Positions 45,666 through 57,660 of a stretch of DNA of 64,000 nt are shown piece by piece. The stretch is from Viola odorata (taxonomy: Eukaryota > Streptophyta > Magnoliopsida > Malpighiales > Violaceae), in the NCBI GenBank assembly GCA_963691705.1, contig OY829542.1:43707105-43771104 (forward strand), given 5' to 3'. The notes beneath the pieces are model-generated. The model did no database searches, had not been told where the DNA came from, and saw only the letters and a list, made by a program, of their open reading frames with translations. Made by a program: the position numbers and the translations under genes. The first letter of the stretch is position 1; each line of letters opens with the position of its first letter.

Positions 45666-46167
45666 TGATGGATTTATAGTATATTATATAAGTGTTTGTG
45701 TGTTGTAATGGGTATTGGAAATGCGCCAACGGTAATATCTCTTCCAACAGCCATTTCTTTTCGTTTGAACCGAAGAGTTCCAACAGCCATTTCCTTTCGG
45801 TTGGAACGAACACAATGGTTGGAACGAACACAATGGTTGGAACGGACACAACGGTTGGAACAGACACAATAGTTGAAACGGACGCAACAGTTTGAATCGA
45901 AGAGTTATAACTCTTCTTTTCAAACCTTTTCGTAATCTATATATAGAACGCAAAATCAGTAAATTGATTCATTCGAGAAATTCAGAATTCTTCAGAATTG
46001 CTATCTGCAGAATTCATTGGTTTTGTTATATCCTGGGAGGCAATTTGCTGGGAACCTATTAGCAAACTCGATACGAGTGGGGGCAAATATTGTCTTAAGG
46101 AAAGCGATATTTCTCGTGACTTAAAACCAGATTATTATTCTTTCCATTTAACACAATATTCCCAACA
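45666..46167 (+). repeat. Copia 3' LTR (502 bp)
   Basis: Direct copy of the 5' LTR, 45 bp shorter mainly because the 18-bp minisatellite has fewer units (45800-45895) and a short stretch after ttgattcattcga is missing. It ends CAACA and is followed by ATGTG. Confidence 0.93.
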
Positions 46168-46172
46168 ATGTG

Positions 46173-46569
46173 GAGCGACAACTGGATGCGAGCTGGAAGA
46201 TAGAGTCGGCTAGTGAGAGGACCTGTGGATCCTGATTTTGAACAAACAATATTTTCTTCTCTTTTATCTTAGTTTCGGATTTTGAATAAATATTTTGTAA
46301 TATTCTTAGTTTGAAATTAGGATTTGGAAAGAAGCCGTGGTAGGTGGGGATTCTAGTTTTTGTTTAAAAGCTAGGAAAGGCTACCTATCATGGACATCTC
46401 CCATCTCCATTTCTTGTTTGCAAAACATTTACTCTGTAATTTTCAATTAGAAAATACAGATTTAATTCCAATTTCCATTTCTTCAATACCCATTGTCTTT
46501 TTCATTATGTCGTGTAGTAGCTAAACCCCCATTTCTGGTAAGGGCTGTTGAGCTATTCTTTGCTTCGTG
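46173..46569. other. Continuation of the old LTR-like sequence
   Basis: No coding frame. Text such as tagtagctaaacccccattt (46513) is of the kind seen near the end of Athila/TAT-type LTRs. It joins 50145-50417 if the solo LTR and one AGATC copy are removed. Confidence 0.4.
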
Positions 46570-47394
46570 AGATCTGTCGCGCCTCGAAATTTAAAAATTC
46601 GCGAGTGTGCAACGAAATTTGAGACCTTCAGATGCTCGGCGTACAGGACGCCTAGCAGCATGCAATGAAGTCGCCACCCTAATTTGGTTGCTAGGCTTAG
46701 GGAACCCTAATCGTCATGGTATAGGAAATATAATAAGTAAAAAAAACTAAAGGCACAAAAAGGGGTCTAGACCCCAGACAAAGGTTCGGGGTCGTATTAT
46801 GGTCTCGGGAAGGTGTTAGGCACCCGAGTCACATCCGAAAACGGTTACCGGTTGATGAGAGAGGTGTTTAAAAAGGTGTTTGATAAAATGCGTTTTAAAA
46901 AAGGGGGCCCTTAGAGGAATCGTCACTTTAGTCTTTTTTATGATCGTGATGGGACTGAATTTTCCGTAAGACTGAATGAGCGCCCTCTTTTTTCATCATC
47001 GGGCCATGCATGATTAACTTAATTACTACGTGATCCTAACATGGATTGCTAACAGAGTACCAATTTAAATGATTGATTTTAAAGTGAAAAACTGAAGTGG
47101 GATCGAAAGTCCCCATGTACATGCAGTCAATACAAGCGAGAATTTAAAATCATATGAACATGGAATTTTAAGCAACTCTTTAAACACGTTGTTCATGTGG
47201 GTTGATTTTAATTCTAGCAGTTCTATATATCATGCATGCAGTTGATATTTGCGAAAAGCATCGAATAAATAAAAAGGACTTGTGAGGCGTACTTTCGAGC
47301 GAAGCTTGAAATTGACCTACAAAACGAGAGTGTTAGTGATAGCTTGAGAAATAACTAAGCAATTTTAAGAGTGCGAAAATTTAAATGACAGTTG

Positions 47395-47900
47395 ATTGCA
47401 TACGAGAAATGATGGATTTCACGCATACGAAAGTGAGATGCTGAGTTTGATAAAAATGATGACAGTTGATTGTACGCGAAAAATGATGGATTTTACGCAT
47501 ACGAGATTTAAATGCTGAGTTGATTTGCATGCGAAAAATGATGGATTTTAAGCATGCGAGAATTTAAAGGCTACGTTGATTGCATGCGAAAAATGATTGA
47601 TTTTACGCATACGAAAATTAAATGCTGGGTTGTTTGCATGCGAAAAATGATTGATTTTAAGCATACGAGAATTTAAATGCGAGGTTGATTGCATGCGAAA
47701 AATGATTAATTTTATGCATACGAGAATTTAAATACTACGTTGATTGCATGCGAAAAATGATTGATTTTAAGCATACGAAAATGAAAATGCTACGTTGATC
47801 GCATGCGAAAAATGATTGATTTTAAGCATACGAGAATTTAAATGCTAGGTTGATTGCATGCGAAAAATGATTGATTTTAAGCATGCGAAAATGAAATGCT
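47395..47900. repeat. About 55-bp tandem array in the solo LTR
   Basis: gcatgcgaaaaatgattgat followed by tttaagcatacgagaattta recurs about nine times with variable length. Confidence 0.88.
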
Positions 47901-48065
47901 GTTTTGATTAGTGCAGAAAAATTAAATGCTGAGGGCAGAAAAATTAAATGTAGTTGACGATTTACAGGGAATAAAAAAAGTTTGACGATGTGCCAAAAAT
48001 GAAACAGGTTGATAATGCAGAGAATAAACAGTTGGATCTTTGCAGAAAATAAACAGTTGATATTG

Positions 48066-48530
48066 CGACCGACCATGTAGGCGGTATTGAATTTAAATTG
48101 CTGAAAGTAAATTGCTGAAATTTAAAGTGCGGAAAAGTAAACAGTTGATAATTTGCGGAAGGATTTCCAGCAGTTTTGTGAAAAATTAAAGCAGTTGAAT
48201 ATTTACGAAAATTAAAATACGACCGACCATATAGGCGGTATTGAATTTAAATTGCTGAAATTTAAAGTGCAGAAAAGTAAAGTACGAAAAAGTAAACAGT
48301 TGATAATTTGCGGAAGGATTTCCAGCAGTTTTGCGAAAAAGTAAAGCAGTTGAATATTTACGAGAATTAAAATGCGACCGACCATGTAGGCGGTATTGAA
48401 TTTAAATTGCTGAAAGTAAATTGCTGAAATTTAAAGTGCAGAAAAGTAAAGTACGGAAAAGTAAACAGTTGATAATTGCAGAAAATAAACAGTTGATATT
48501 ACAGAAAATTAAAAGTATTAGTACGACAAA
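48066..48530. repeat. 154-bp tandem array in the solo LTR, 3 units
   Basis: cgaccgaccatgtaggcggt occurs at 48066, 48220 and 48375. Units contain smaller repeats (aaattgctgaaa, gtaaacagttgat). Confidence 0.9.
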
Positions 48531-50149
48531 TAATCATACAAAGCATACGCGTATTTTACGAAAAACGTGATCAGAAGTTTTGAAAACAATTAAAAATGGG
48601 CTGGGCCCAATTGAAGAATGAAAAGAAGTGAAAAATGGGCCAGGAATAATGCCTGGCCCATGAGAATTTAAAAGGGAATGGGCCAAGCCCATTCCCGCGT
48701 GAACAGTGCCGTTGGCCTGGCACTGTTCATTCGTCACATTTCTTGGTCGCCGGCGGCAAAGCTCCGGCCACAAGTGGCCGATTTGAAAATCGTTCGTACC
48801 AAAATGTTCGTCTCTTCGATGACTTCCCGACCGTACCAACCCCGATTTTTAGTTTGACTCGTACAAAAATTAATTTCAAAAAAACGACGAAATCGTTAAT
48901 TATCGAAAACTAATTAATTCACACAAACTAACCGACGATTTTTAAAAGTGAAAGCATGTATTTAATCTATGTTATGTGTGTGAATTAATGACACAAAAGA
49001 AAGCAATTAAATTGCTCAAACAAGAGGCAAACGAATTTAAACAAAACTTTGGCTTAAAAACCGAAAAAAGGCTAGAGAGAGAAAGCTCACCTCAAGGCCT
49101 TGAACTTGGACGATCTTCGCTTGAAATAAGCAACTGATCAGAGGAGGGAGAGAGGGCAAGAAAGCTTGCCAATTTGGTACCCCGAATGCGTTGGAGGAGG
49201 GGGGCTATTTATAGCCGAAGATCGCGTGAGGAGGGAGACGCGGGGCTGCGCGTGGTGGCCGGCTGGTCGCGGTGGCAAGGCTAGGCGAGCTAGCCGTGAT
49301 GATGGCGGAGGGACAGGAAGCTATGGACGCGACGGGAGCAGGTGGCTCGGGCGTGGGCTGCTTCGCTGCACTCCCTTGGCACTGTTCACGTGCATTATGC
49401 ATGTTAATTCAGGGGCCATTGATCTGGTTGACTTTCCTTGGTTGACCAGATCAATGGCCATGATCAAATGGCATTTTCTCTGATTTAAATGGCCTCGAGC
49501 CGGTTCCCGCGACCAAACGTTCTGACTTTTCGAGCCAAAGGTACCGGCGCGTAAAGAAAAATATGACGGGTTTAACCGTCTACAGCGAATGATGAGAATT
49601 CCTCGTTTAACGTGTTTATTTTCGCGTTCAAAAATGTGAAACGTTTGAACGGAAAAATAATAACGTTACGCCGAAACTTACACGAATCGCTGTAGACCGT
49701 TGCGACCAGAAAAAAATCTAGCAACTAGTTGGTGGAAAACATTTTAAAGTCAAGCTATTGTCCGAGCGGACTTACTCGGGTCCAATAAAAGCCCGAATAA
49801 AAATAATAATAAAATAATAAAAATACTAAAAAAACGCTAAAATATAAAAAATCCTAAAATTCACGTGATGACCTAAAACGAAGAAAAAATTAGCAAACGA
49901 CTGCCGGATAATTAAAAATGTGATTTTTAAGGCTAAAAATATTAATGATAATAATAATGAAAATACATGCCGAAAAATTAAAAATGCGATTTCGAAAGCT
50001 GACGATGCTGACAATGATGCAAAAATGCAACGAAACACCTAAAAATGCTAGTGACATTAAATCAACTGAAAATGACTGTAAATTAGCTGAATAATAGAAA
50101 TGCTAAAATTAAATAAAAATGGCGTCAAAATTTGGGTATCAACAAGATC

Positions 50150-50412
50150 AAAATAAACTCCATAGCCTTCTCACTCGTAATCATTTGAACCCCTATTTGA
50201 ACAAACCGGTCTCCATTAAAATCGAGGTTTGATCACCCTTAGGTATTAGTGAGAGATTTGCAATCAGCCGAGGAGGGGACGAGTCGAAACCGAATTGGTT
50301 AAGTAGACAACTAATCTCGCGCAGGTTAGTGGGTGTTGAGAGGTATGGGCCTAACCAGATTGAAAATCTAGGGCTCCGACTGAGGAGTAGCTTGGCCTAG
50401 ACATTGTCTTCC
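50150..50412. other. Old LTR-like sequence between two solo LTRs
   Basis: No coding frame; unique sequence that joins 46173-46569 on the left and 55681 onward on the right when insertions are removed. Confidence 0.4.
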
Positions 50413-50804
50413 CCTATTGTTGCTACCCGAATTTGGATTTTTTCGTCACAACTTTACGCATTTTATTGTTTATCTCATTATTAGATCGTCTATGTCAAAT
50501 TTCTATCGATTTTTGATCTTTGGCTATTTATTTTAATATTCCGCTTCATTTCGTGTCTTTTTAGTTTTTTCGTATTTTTTACTATCTTTTCGCTCGAACT
50601 TCTATCGGTCCCGAATAAGTTTCCTCGGACTTTAGATCAAACGCGTTGTTTCTTTAATTGATAATTACCTACTATTATTTTCTTTCATGTCATCTAGTTT
50701 GGTTTTGTTCAATTTTTGTCGTTATAGCATTTATTTTTCGTCCGAACTTTTGACATTTCTAAACGAGAAAATTCAGACGTTAAACTGAACTTTTTCTTTA
50801 TTTA

Positions 50805-51900
50805 GGCCCTGTTTACTTCGCAGAATTCTCCCAAAAATTCTCCAGTTTTTAGAAAACTGGAACTTTTTCCGGAAAACGTGGTTACTTCGTGTTATTTCCA
50901 TTCAGAAAATGAAAATGAAAACTCTCTGTTTAAAAAACGATGAACAAATTTGAAGAATGCTCAAAAGTTGTTTTCTATTTTTCTACTCCATTTGGCCTAA
51001 GTTTCCCTCAGTTTGAAAAATCGGTTGTCAAACTAAGGATTAAATGAAACTTTCTTTAATACGATTCTACCCCTCAAGGCAGCCTTCTCCTCTGCTCCAC
51101 ATTTGACCTCTGCTCTCTCGTCGTCCACTTGCTGCCAGCTGCCCCTCGCTTCATCACCGACTAAGATGATACTCCTTATCTCCTTCGTCGCTGACTAGTT
51201 GCCTTCCCTAACCAATCCTCTGTCGCTGCACCTTCGATTTGTTCAACGACGACGACGACCGAGTCTAATCTCGCAACCCCTCTCCTCATCGCCTTGATGT
51301 TTGATTTAATTACTGTTTGGATTTAATTGCTTGCTCTTGATTTAATTAATTGCTGCTGTCAATTTCTGTTTTGGTCGGGTCATTGTATGGCTGCTTGTTG
51401 TCAGATTTTGGGGTCGTTTTGTGGCTGGTTTGATGAGCGGGGTTGCCGGCAGCGGCGTTAATGGCGGTGGCGTTGGAGGGAGTTGGGACTGCTGGTGACC
51501 AAAGGAAGAAGACGAAGTTGGAAGGAGGGAGTTGGGCCGGAACGATGTCGTTTTGGCCATGGGCTTGGTTGATGGCCAGAACGGTGTCGTTTTGGTCATG
51601 GACTGGGACTGTTCCTGGCCCAATCTGTTAGGCTTTATTGTTGGGCCTGTACTGTTGGATTTGGGTAGTTGGGCCGGAATTCTCAAAAATTTGGAAATTA
51701 GTATGAAGTAAACACGTTTCCAGTTTTTCAAATCAGGAAAATAAAACAGTGTGCGAAGTAAGCACGTTTTTTAGTTTTTCAAATCAGGAAAATTGTGCGA
51801 AGTAAACACGTTTTCGAGTTTTCTGTTTGAAATGAAAATTCTTTATTTTCCAAAAAACAGCAAATTTTCAAACTGAAAATTCTCCCAAGTAAACGGGGCC
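50805..51900. mobile_element. PIF/Harbinger-like non-autonomous element
   Basis: Ends GGCCCTGTTTACTT…AAGTAAACGGGGCC with TTA on both sides (50802-50804, 51901-51903), the PIF/Harbinger target. Subterminal repeats of agtaaacacgttttc and tttcaaatcaggaaaa occur near the right end. No transposase frame is present. Confidence 0.85.
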
Positions 51901-53168
51901 TTACTGTCTACTAGTTATTTTGTCTTATTTTTATGCACGTTTTGGTCCTCTCGGTTTGGGCATTTATTCATTTCAAGCAAGTTCACTCGTGCCATCGCCT
52001 GAACCGAAAATATCCCGTTCCTGCCAAATTAATCCATTAATGTCTAATTGATGCATCTTCATCCAAAATCGCATCACCTTTCCCCTAGCTAGCCTCGCCG
52101 ATGACCGATTGATCATCACAAACATCCCATCGATCATCCTTGGCCACACAAACTCTAGCTTGGTCCTTACTTCGGCCAAATCATCATCACCAAGCCTCGT
52201 CATCTTCTTCCTAAACCGACGACCAATTCTCGGCCACACAATCCTCCAAACCGACTCCAATCTTTCCCTATAAATACCCAGCTCAAGGTAAGGGGTCAAG
52301 GGCACCAAAATTCACTCTCACTCCCAATTTCTTGCACATCCTTCTTGGCCAAGCGCTTCCGGTAAGGTAACTCTCTCTCTCTAGTTTTTTCAATCAATTT
52401 TCGTTTATGCTTATAATCAACTCATAAATTGCTTGAGCATGCTTCAAATGCTTTGTTTTCATGTAAATTTCATTTCCCTTGCTTCAATTTAATTGAATAT
52501 TGTCTTGGTTAATTTAATTAATGGCTTAATTGTTGTTTAAATCACTTGCTTTTTTCTTGTTAAAATTGCTTGCTTTCTTCTCGTTATTTCCTTGTTGTTT
52601 TGAGTCATTTGAGTTGCTGAAAGGTTGGGTGATTTATTCGGGTCTGTTTGGGTTGTTTTGGGTGGTCGGTTTTACCTTGGTCGGCCGGCGACGGAAGGAA
52701 GAAGAAACCAAGAAGAAGTAAGGAGGGAAAGAAAAGGTGATGGGCTTTATTTTATCCCAAGCCCATCTGGTTTAGTTCTGGGCTTGATTTCATCCCAAGC
52801 CCAGCTGCTGTTTTAAAATTATGGGCCCGACCCATTAAGTTTTCATAACTTTCGTGTTTAATTTTTCGTATGTGTATAAATTGTTTATTTTATTTTCGTT
52901 TTAATTATCATATGAGATTGTTCACATGCTCGTATGCGATAACTTGTTTATTTTATTTTCGTGTTTTAATTATCGTATGCAATTGTTCACATGCTTGTAT
53001 GCGATAAATTGCTTATTTTATTTTTGTGTTTTCATTATCGTATGCAATTGTTCACATGCTCGTATGCGATAACTTGTTTATTTTATTTTTGTGTTTTAAT
53101 TATCGTATGCGATAAATTGCTTATTTTATTTTCGTGTTTAATTTTCGTATCAATTGTTCGTTCGTAGT

Positions 53169-54631
53169 TGATCGCGGGTCGAGCGCGTCAAATATAAGTG
53201 TATAATAGATATGAAAAACGGGGTAGAAATACAACTTATCACTGTCCACAAAGACTCGTAGATTGTGGTAAGAGGATCGTCCACAGAGACCTCTTGGGGA
53301 ATGTAGTTCTTGATTGACTTCCTCGTCACTGGAGTGGGTTGGTTTGATTCTGAAATTAAAGCAAAAATAAAAGTAGCAAAACAGTTCAAAGTAATCTTGG
53401 TCAAAGGTTTGGCCAAGATAGGGGGTCAAGATTGAAAATCAGATAAAAGAGAATTCCAGGTAAGGGCGATATGAGAGCTTCAGTTCTTATGATTTGATCA
53501 CTGATTCAAGGATGTTTGTCTCTGTACCCATAGTACTGCTATAGAGCGGAGGTGCTCCTGTTCACTCTCCTGCTTCCCTCCTCTATAAATTACCCGACGG
53601 GTGCTCCCTTTTCTGGTAATCCTAGCCAAGGGACACCTTGCTGGTTAAAGGGTTTATCTGTTTGGCTACTGTCTTGAATGGTTGTTCGCTTCCTCAATGG
53701 TGTAAGGGAAGACAATACCTAGCCCAAGTTGTCTCCCTGTGGAGACCCTAGGTTGTCAATCTGGTCTTGGATTAGATCACTTATCTCTTCTAGTCTAGCG
53801 CGAGACTAGTTGCCTACTTTCCCTATCCGGCGGGTACTCCTGCTCCTTCAAGGCTGACTCCAACTCTTCTCTACTAGAGTCCAAGAATGATCAGATCCTG
53901 TCTCTAGCAAGTTAGCAATTTTATTAAGCTTAAGAAATAAGTGAATACGAATTGGAGAGATTATGAAGGATAGTTTGATCTCACGAATGCATAAGAACGA
54001 AGCTCATCAACCCTTACCAACAATCGGTATTTAGCTAGACATACTCATGGATATCAAACGAAAATAATTTAATTGCATAAAAGAAAATAAATAAATCCGT
54101 GAAATCCCAACTTAGAATTACGAAGCAGAGAAAATTGTTTCAATGGTGGAGGGAGAGAGGAAGAGAAGAGAGAACAAGTTCAACTATTAGTAAGCTTAAC
54201 TCCCTTATCCTCTCCTAACTCAATCTCCTGAATAATCTAAAAGGATAATAACCATGTTTTTAAATTTGGAAAAGGGTGATAATATTTAAAAGTGGGAGAT
54301 CCTATCTAGGATTCTAATTTAATGTCGTCCTGATCCCTCTGATCTCACTAGACAGTTGTAATTGCCAGCTTGCGAAGCCCAAAAGAAATGCGGCCCATAA
54401 GTTCGCCAACGTTGTCTGCTCGTGATTGTCTTTCGCGAATGGATCTTGGGCAAACTCCCGGCCAAGATGCTTTGAAAATCAACTTCAGTGCTCCGCAGAT
54501 CACTTTCCTCCAATAATCAGCCTCCAGGCTAGAACTGTAAAAATATGAGAAATTCATGGAAAATCAATAGCTTTACTGCCCAAATAATAAGTAATTAGAC
54601 AGTAAAAATATGATAAAATAGAGTGTAATCA
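53169..54631 (-). mobile_element. Solo LTR (1463 bp), nested
   Basis: Plus-strand ends TGATCGCGGGTC…GTGTAATCA with GTAGT on both sides (53164-53168, 54632-54636). The interior has tcgtccacagagacctcttg near the left end and ttgggcagtaaagctattga (minus strand) near the right end, both shared with other LTR-like pieces in this window (60621 and 61296-62871). Confidence 0.82.
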
Positions 54632-55680
54632 GTAGTATTTAATTAATTAATTTGCTTGCTTTTAATTATTAAATAATCATTTGCAATTAATTGTTAAATA
54701 ATCATTGTTGCATGCTTTCAATTGTTAATCAACATCCACTTGCCTTTTAATTGTTAAATCAATTGCTTATTGTAATAAAATTAGCTAAAGACTTGTTTAA
54801 ATTGTTGTAATAGTTAGGCAATTATTCAACTGTCAGTTTGTAATAATTAGCTAAAAATTGCCTAAATCATTTGTAATAATTAGTTAAGTAATTAGTTAAA
54901 AATCTTGTATGTTTGCTTATACCTATATTATTATCACTTGTCACTAATCTCGGTTTTGAAGGGTAACAACGATCGGTGCTCACGCTCTCGGGTACGCTTA
55001 CCTTAAACCCTTTTATTTATTTAATGCTTTCCGCACATATATATTCATATGCATCACTATTTAGAATTGTTATAAATTAAAATCAATCCACATGAACAAC
55101 TTATTAATTGTTTATTTCCATGCGCATTTGTACATGTATTTTGGTGGCTTCGATCCCACACGATTTATTTGTTGCATTCATTAATTGGTACTTTGTTAGT
55201 TATGCATGATAGATCACGTAGTAATTAATTTAATCATGCATGGCCCGATGATAATAAAAGGGGCGCTCGCTTTAGTAAAAATGGTAACAATCCCGTTAAA
55301 CAGAAATACTTGTCCCGAAGTTGTCTCGACCGGTCCCGAAGTTGTCCCGACTCTATGAAATACTAAAGCGTCGTTTCCTTTGAGGGCCCAATTACGTACT
55401 TTTAAATGTTTATTTAAACAACTCTTTTACCGGTAACCTTTCCGGATGTGACTCAGGTGCCTAACACCTTCCTGAGTCCATAATACGACCCCGAACCTTT
55501 GTTCTTAGGTTTAGACCCCTTTGTGCGTTAGTTTTTTTTTATGCCATGACGATTAGGTTCCCTAAACCTAGAAATAAATAGGGTGGCGACTTCATTTGCA
55601 TTATGTGAGACGAGTCCAATTTTTGTCTCACATCCGTCCCGAACCGTTTTCCAAAATCGAAAAGGGGGTGCGACACCTAT

Positions 55681-56100
55681 TCCATTGAGAAAGCGCTTGC
55701 GACTCAAGACAGCAGTCAACTGGATAAATCCTTTAGCCAGCAACGTGTCCACTAACTAGGATCATCAAGGGAGAGAATACCCGCCATGTGGTTATAAGAG
55801 GAGGGAAGTAGGATCGGAAAGGAGTTCCTCCCGATCTATAGCAATGTTATGAATGAAGAATGTGAAAACCCTTGAGTCTTCCGGAGTTCCTCCCGATCTA
55901 TAGCAATGTTATGAATGAAGAATGTGAAAACCCTTGAGTCACTGATCGAAGCAAATGAATAAGTGCTCCAGTATCGCCCTTACCATGAATTCTTTCCCAT
56001 TGTTTACAACTTCTTAATTACAACTTTCGAATCTTGGCCAACTATCTTGACCAAGACAAATTTGTAATATAGTCAATTATGTGATTTGTTTTTCATACAT
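55681..56100. other. Right remnant of the old LTR-like sequence, with a 62-bp duplication
   Basis: ggagttcctcccgatctata and about 40 following bases occur twice in tandem (about 55820 and 55881). Downstream, tatcgcccttaccatgaatt and tcttggccaa match the solo-LTR family of 53169-54631. The right end is not defined. Confidence 0.5.
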
Positions 56101-57180
56101 AAACATGAAAAAAAATAGTTTGTACATTTACTTAAATCATAATTTTTAATTAAATATTACATTTAATGTTTTTATTTAGTTTGAATCTTTAAAGACAAAT
56201 TCATTAGTGGTTGTTTTTAAATAAATACATAATTATTTACAGTATATGGAGAACTGAAATAAAAATAATATGAAACATCATTTAAATATTTAAATTTAAA
56301 TTTATAAAAATAATTTACTTAATTGAGTTAAAATTAAAATAATTCTAAGCGCTTAAAATTAATTATTTAAGAATTAATACAAAAAAATTATGTTTACACC
56401 TGCATTAGAACATCAATAACAATACTAATATACCATTTACAATATAGCTTAAGTATCATAATAATAATTTATGTAATTTTATTTTGGTAGACATTATCAA
56501 TTTTTTTTATTATACCAAAAGATTATGTAATTTTCTTTTTAAATAAACATTATATTTTATATTTTTAAATAAATTGCGCATATACGGTTAAAATAACCTA
56601 GTATGATGTTAATCCGTTGTTTAGCGATTTTTGTTCGGCGGGAAGTCCAAGAGGTGTTAGGTGAAATTATTTACCCTCTCTCTCTTCCCTTGAATCAATG
56701 GCAATTAAGAAGTTTTTTGATGGCCAAAATCAATTTCAACCCGTGGTTCTGCATCTAATGCAAGACTTAAAAGATTAAAAAGAGTGACTTGTGTTAATGT
56801 CAATGGTGCTACTTTTTAATTTGTTATGAACATATTAACTTTGCATGAATGTTAAAATATTTGCATCAAGTTTGTTGTAAATGAGTTGATGATATTTGGA
56901 GTTCTACGCATTTTCTTTGATTTTTCACAAATGAGAAGCGCAAAAGCTGATGTTGAAGATTAAAGTCCTTTTGCTGTCCAGGATTAATTTCCACTTCTTG
57001 ACACCATTTTTCCACTACAATTACCAATTTACAAAAAGGAAAAAAATTGCAAATGATAGACGCCAATACAGATGCAGTTGAAAGGACAAAGAAAAAGAAA
57101 AAGAAAAAAGGGATTGATCGGATGTAAGTGTAACCATCCCATTAAATCCCGATCCAAACGGAAATCCAGGATCTAATCTG
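56101..57180. other. AT-rich 3' flank of CP12
   Basis: Very AT-rich from 56101 to 56600, more mixed after that. The 3' untranslated region of the CP12 gene should lie in 57000-57180. No other gene is visible. Confidence 0.55.
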
Positions 57181-57645
57181 TCAATCTTCGTAGACGCGAC
57201 ATTCATCGGTCTCTGGATTGTCCTGGCAATAGTACTCAAGGGGATCCTGTTTCGTCAGCTTCATCCTCAGATCGACTTTGGCTTGGCTCACTTCCTCCAC
57301 CTCATCCCAAGCCACTTTGCACTCCTCCGATCTCTCATCTTCCTCGCAAACTTGCTTCACCTCTAGCACTTTCTTCTCTATCATCTCTGTCAATTGCTTC
57401 TCTTTCATCACCGTCCCATTGAATTTTGGTGTTCCTACTCCTCCTCCCATAGCTTTCACCGCCATCATCCTCACCCCTTTCCCCTTCACAACGATGCCAC
57501 TACTACCCCTCTTGAACCCAAGATCGCCGCTTGTATTGTGCCAAAAAGCATCAGATCCGATGGTAGTGGTACTCTTTCTTAATCCAGATGACCATGTTGA
57601 TGAGGAACAAGGAGGAGGGCCTAGAGCTATGAGAAAAGATGCCAT
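57181..57645 (-). CDS. CP12-3: Chloroplast CP12 protein, CP12-3 type, single exon
   Basis: 154 residues from the ATG at 57645 (the frame upstream has no ATG). Residues 1 to about 65 are a Ser/Thr- and Arg/Lys-rich transit peptide. The CP12 domain (about 80-154) has both redox cysteine pairs, Cys100-X8-Cys109 and Cys140-X8-Cys149, the core AWDEVEE at 112-118, and the conserved ending CQDNPETDECR. CP12 is an intrinsically disordered linker that, when oxidised, tethers GAPDH and phosphoribulokinase into an inactive complex and so shuts the Calvin cycle in the dark. The long divergent N-terminus favours the CP12-3 branch, as does the nearby LHCB7, its neighbour in Arabidopsis. The frame is intact, but a foldback element lies immediately upstream. 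Confidence 0.93.
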   Translation of the reverse strand: MASFLIALGPPPCSSSTWSSGLRKSTTTIGSDAFWHNTSGDLGFKRGSSGIVVKGKGVRMMAVKAMGGGVGTPKFNGTVMKEKQLTEMIEKKVLEVKQVCEEDERSEECKVAWDEVEEVSQAKVDLRMKLTKQDPLEYYCQDNPETDECRVYED

Positions 57646-57660
57646 GCTTATCCCATTAAA

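Larger units (their letters stand above)
40539..46167 (+). mobile_element. Ty1/copia LTR retrotransposon
   Basis: LTRs at 40539-41085 and 45666-46167 (TGATGG…CAACA), target duplication ATGTG at 40534-40538 and 46168-46172. Gag-pol is on the plus strand and starts only 21 nt after the LTR. The order protease, integrase, RT, RNase H identifies copia. A purine tract AACCTAGTGGGGGAT precedes the 3' LTR, and a second near-identical tract lies at 45588-45601. The polyprotein is broken by a small deletion or frameshift and a nonsense codon around 42960-43060. Confidence 0.93.
46575..50144 (-). mobile_element. Solo LTR of a TAT-like element (3570 bp)
   Basis: Plus-strand ends are TGTCGCGCC…GGGTATCAACA, with AGATC on both sides (46570-46574, 50145-50149). 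The end-proximal sequence (aatgaagtcgccaccctaat, aaccctaatcgtcatggtat) matches the LTR of the element at 29799-32202, so the family is related and the orientation is minus. TATAAATA lies at 49213-49206 on the minus strand. No internal region remains, so LTR-LTR recombination is the likely origin. Confidence 0.85.
50418..55675 (+). mobile_element. TAT-like solo LTR of the 11989-32202 family, with two nested insertions
   Basis: Ends TGTTGCTACCCG…GGGGGTGCGACA are flanked by CCTAT (50413-50417, 55676-55680). The sequence parallels the LTR at 29799-32202 throughout. Removing the elements at 50805-51900 and 53169-54631 leaves about 2.7 kb. TATAAATA is at about 52271. The region 52850-53150 has short tandem copies of tcgtatgcgataaattgctt. 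It gives an independent definition of both LTR ends for this family. Confidence 0.88.
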
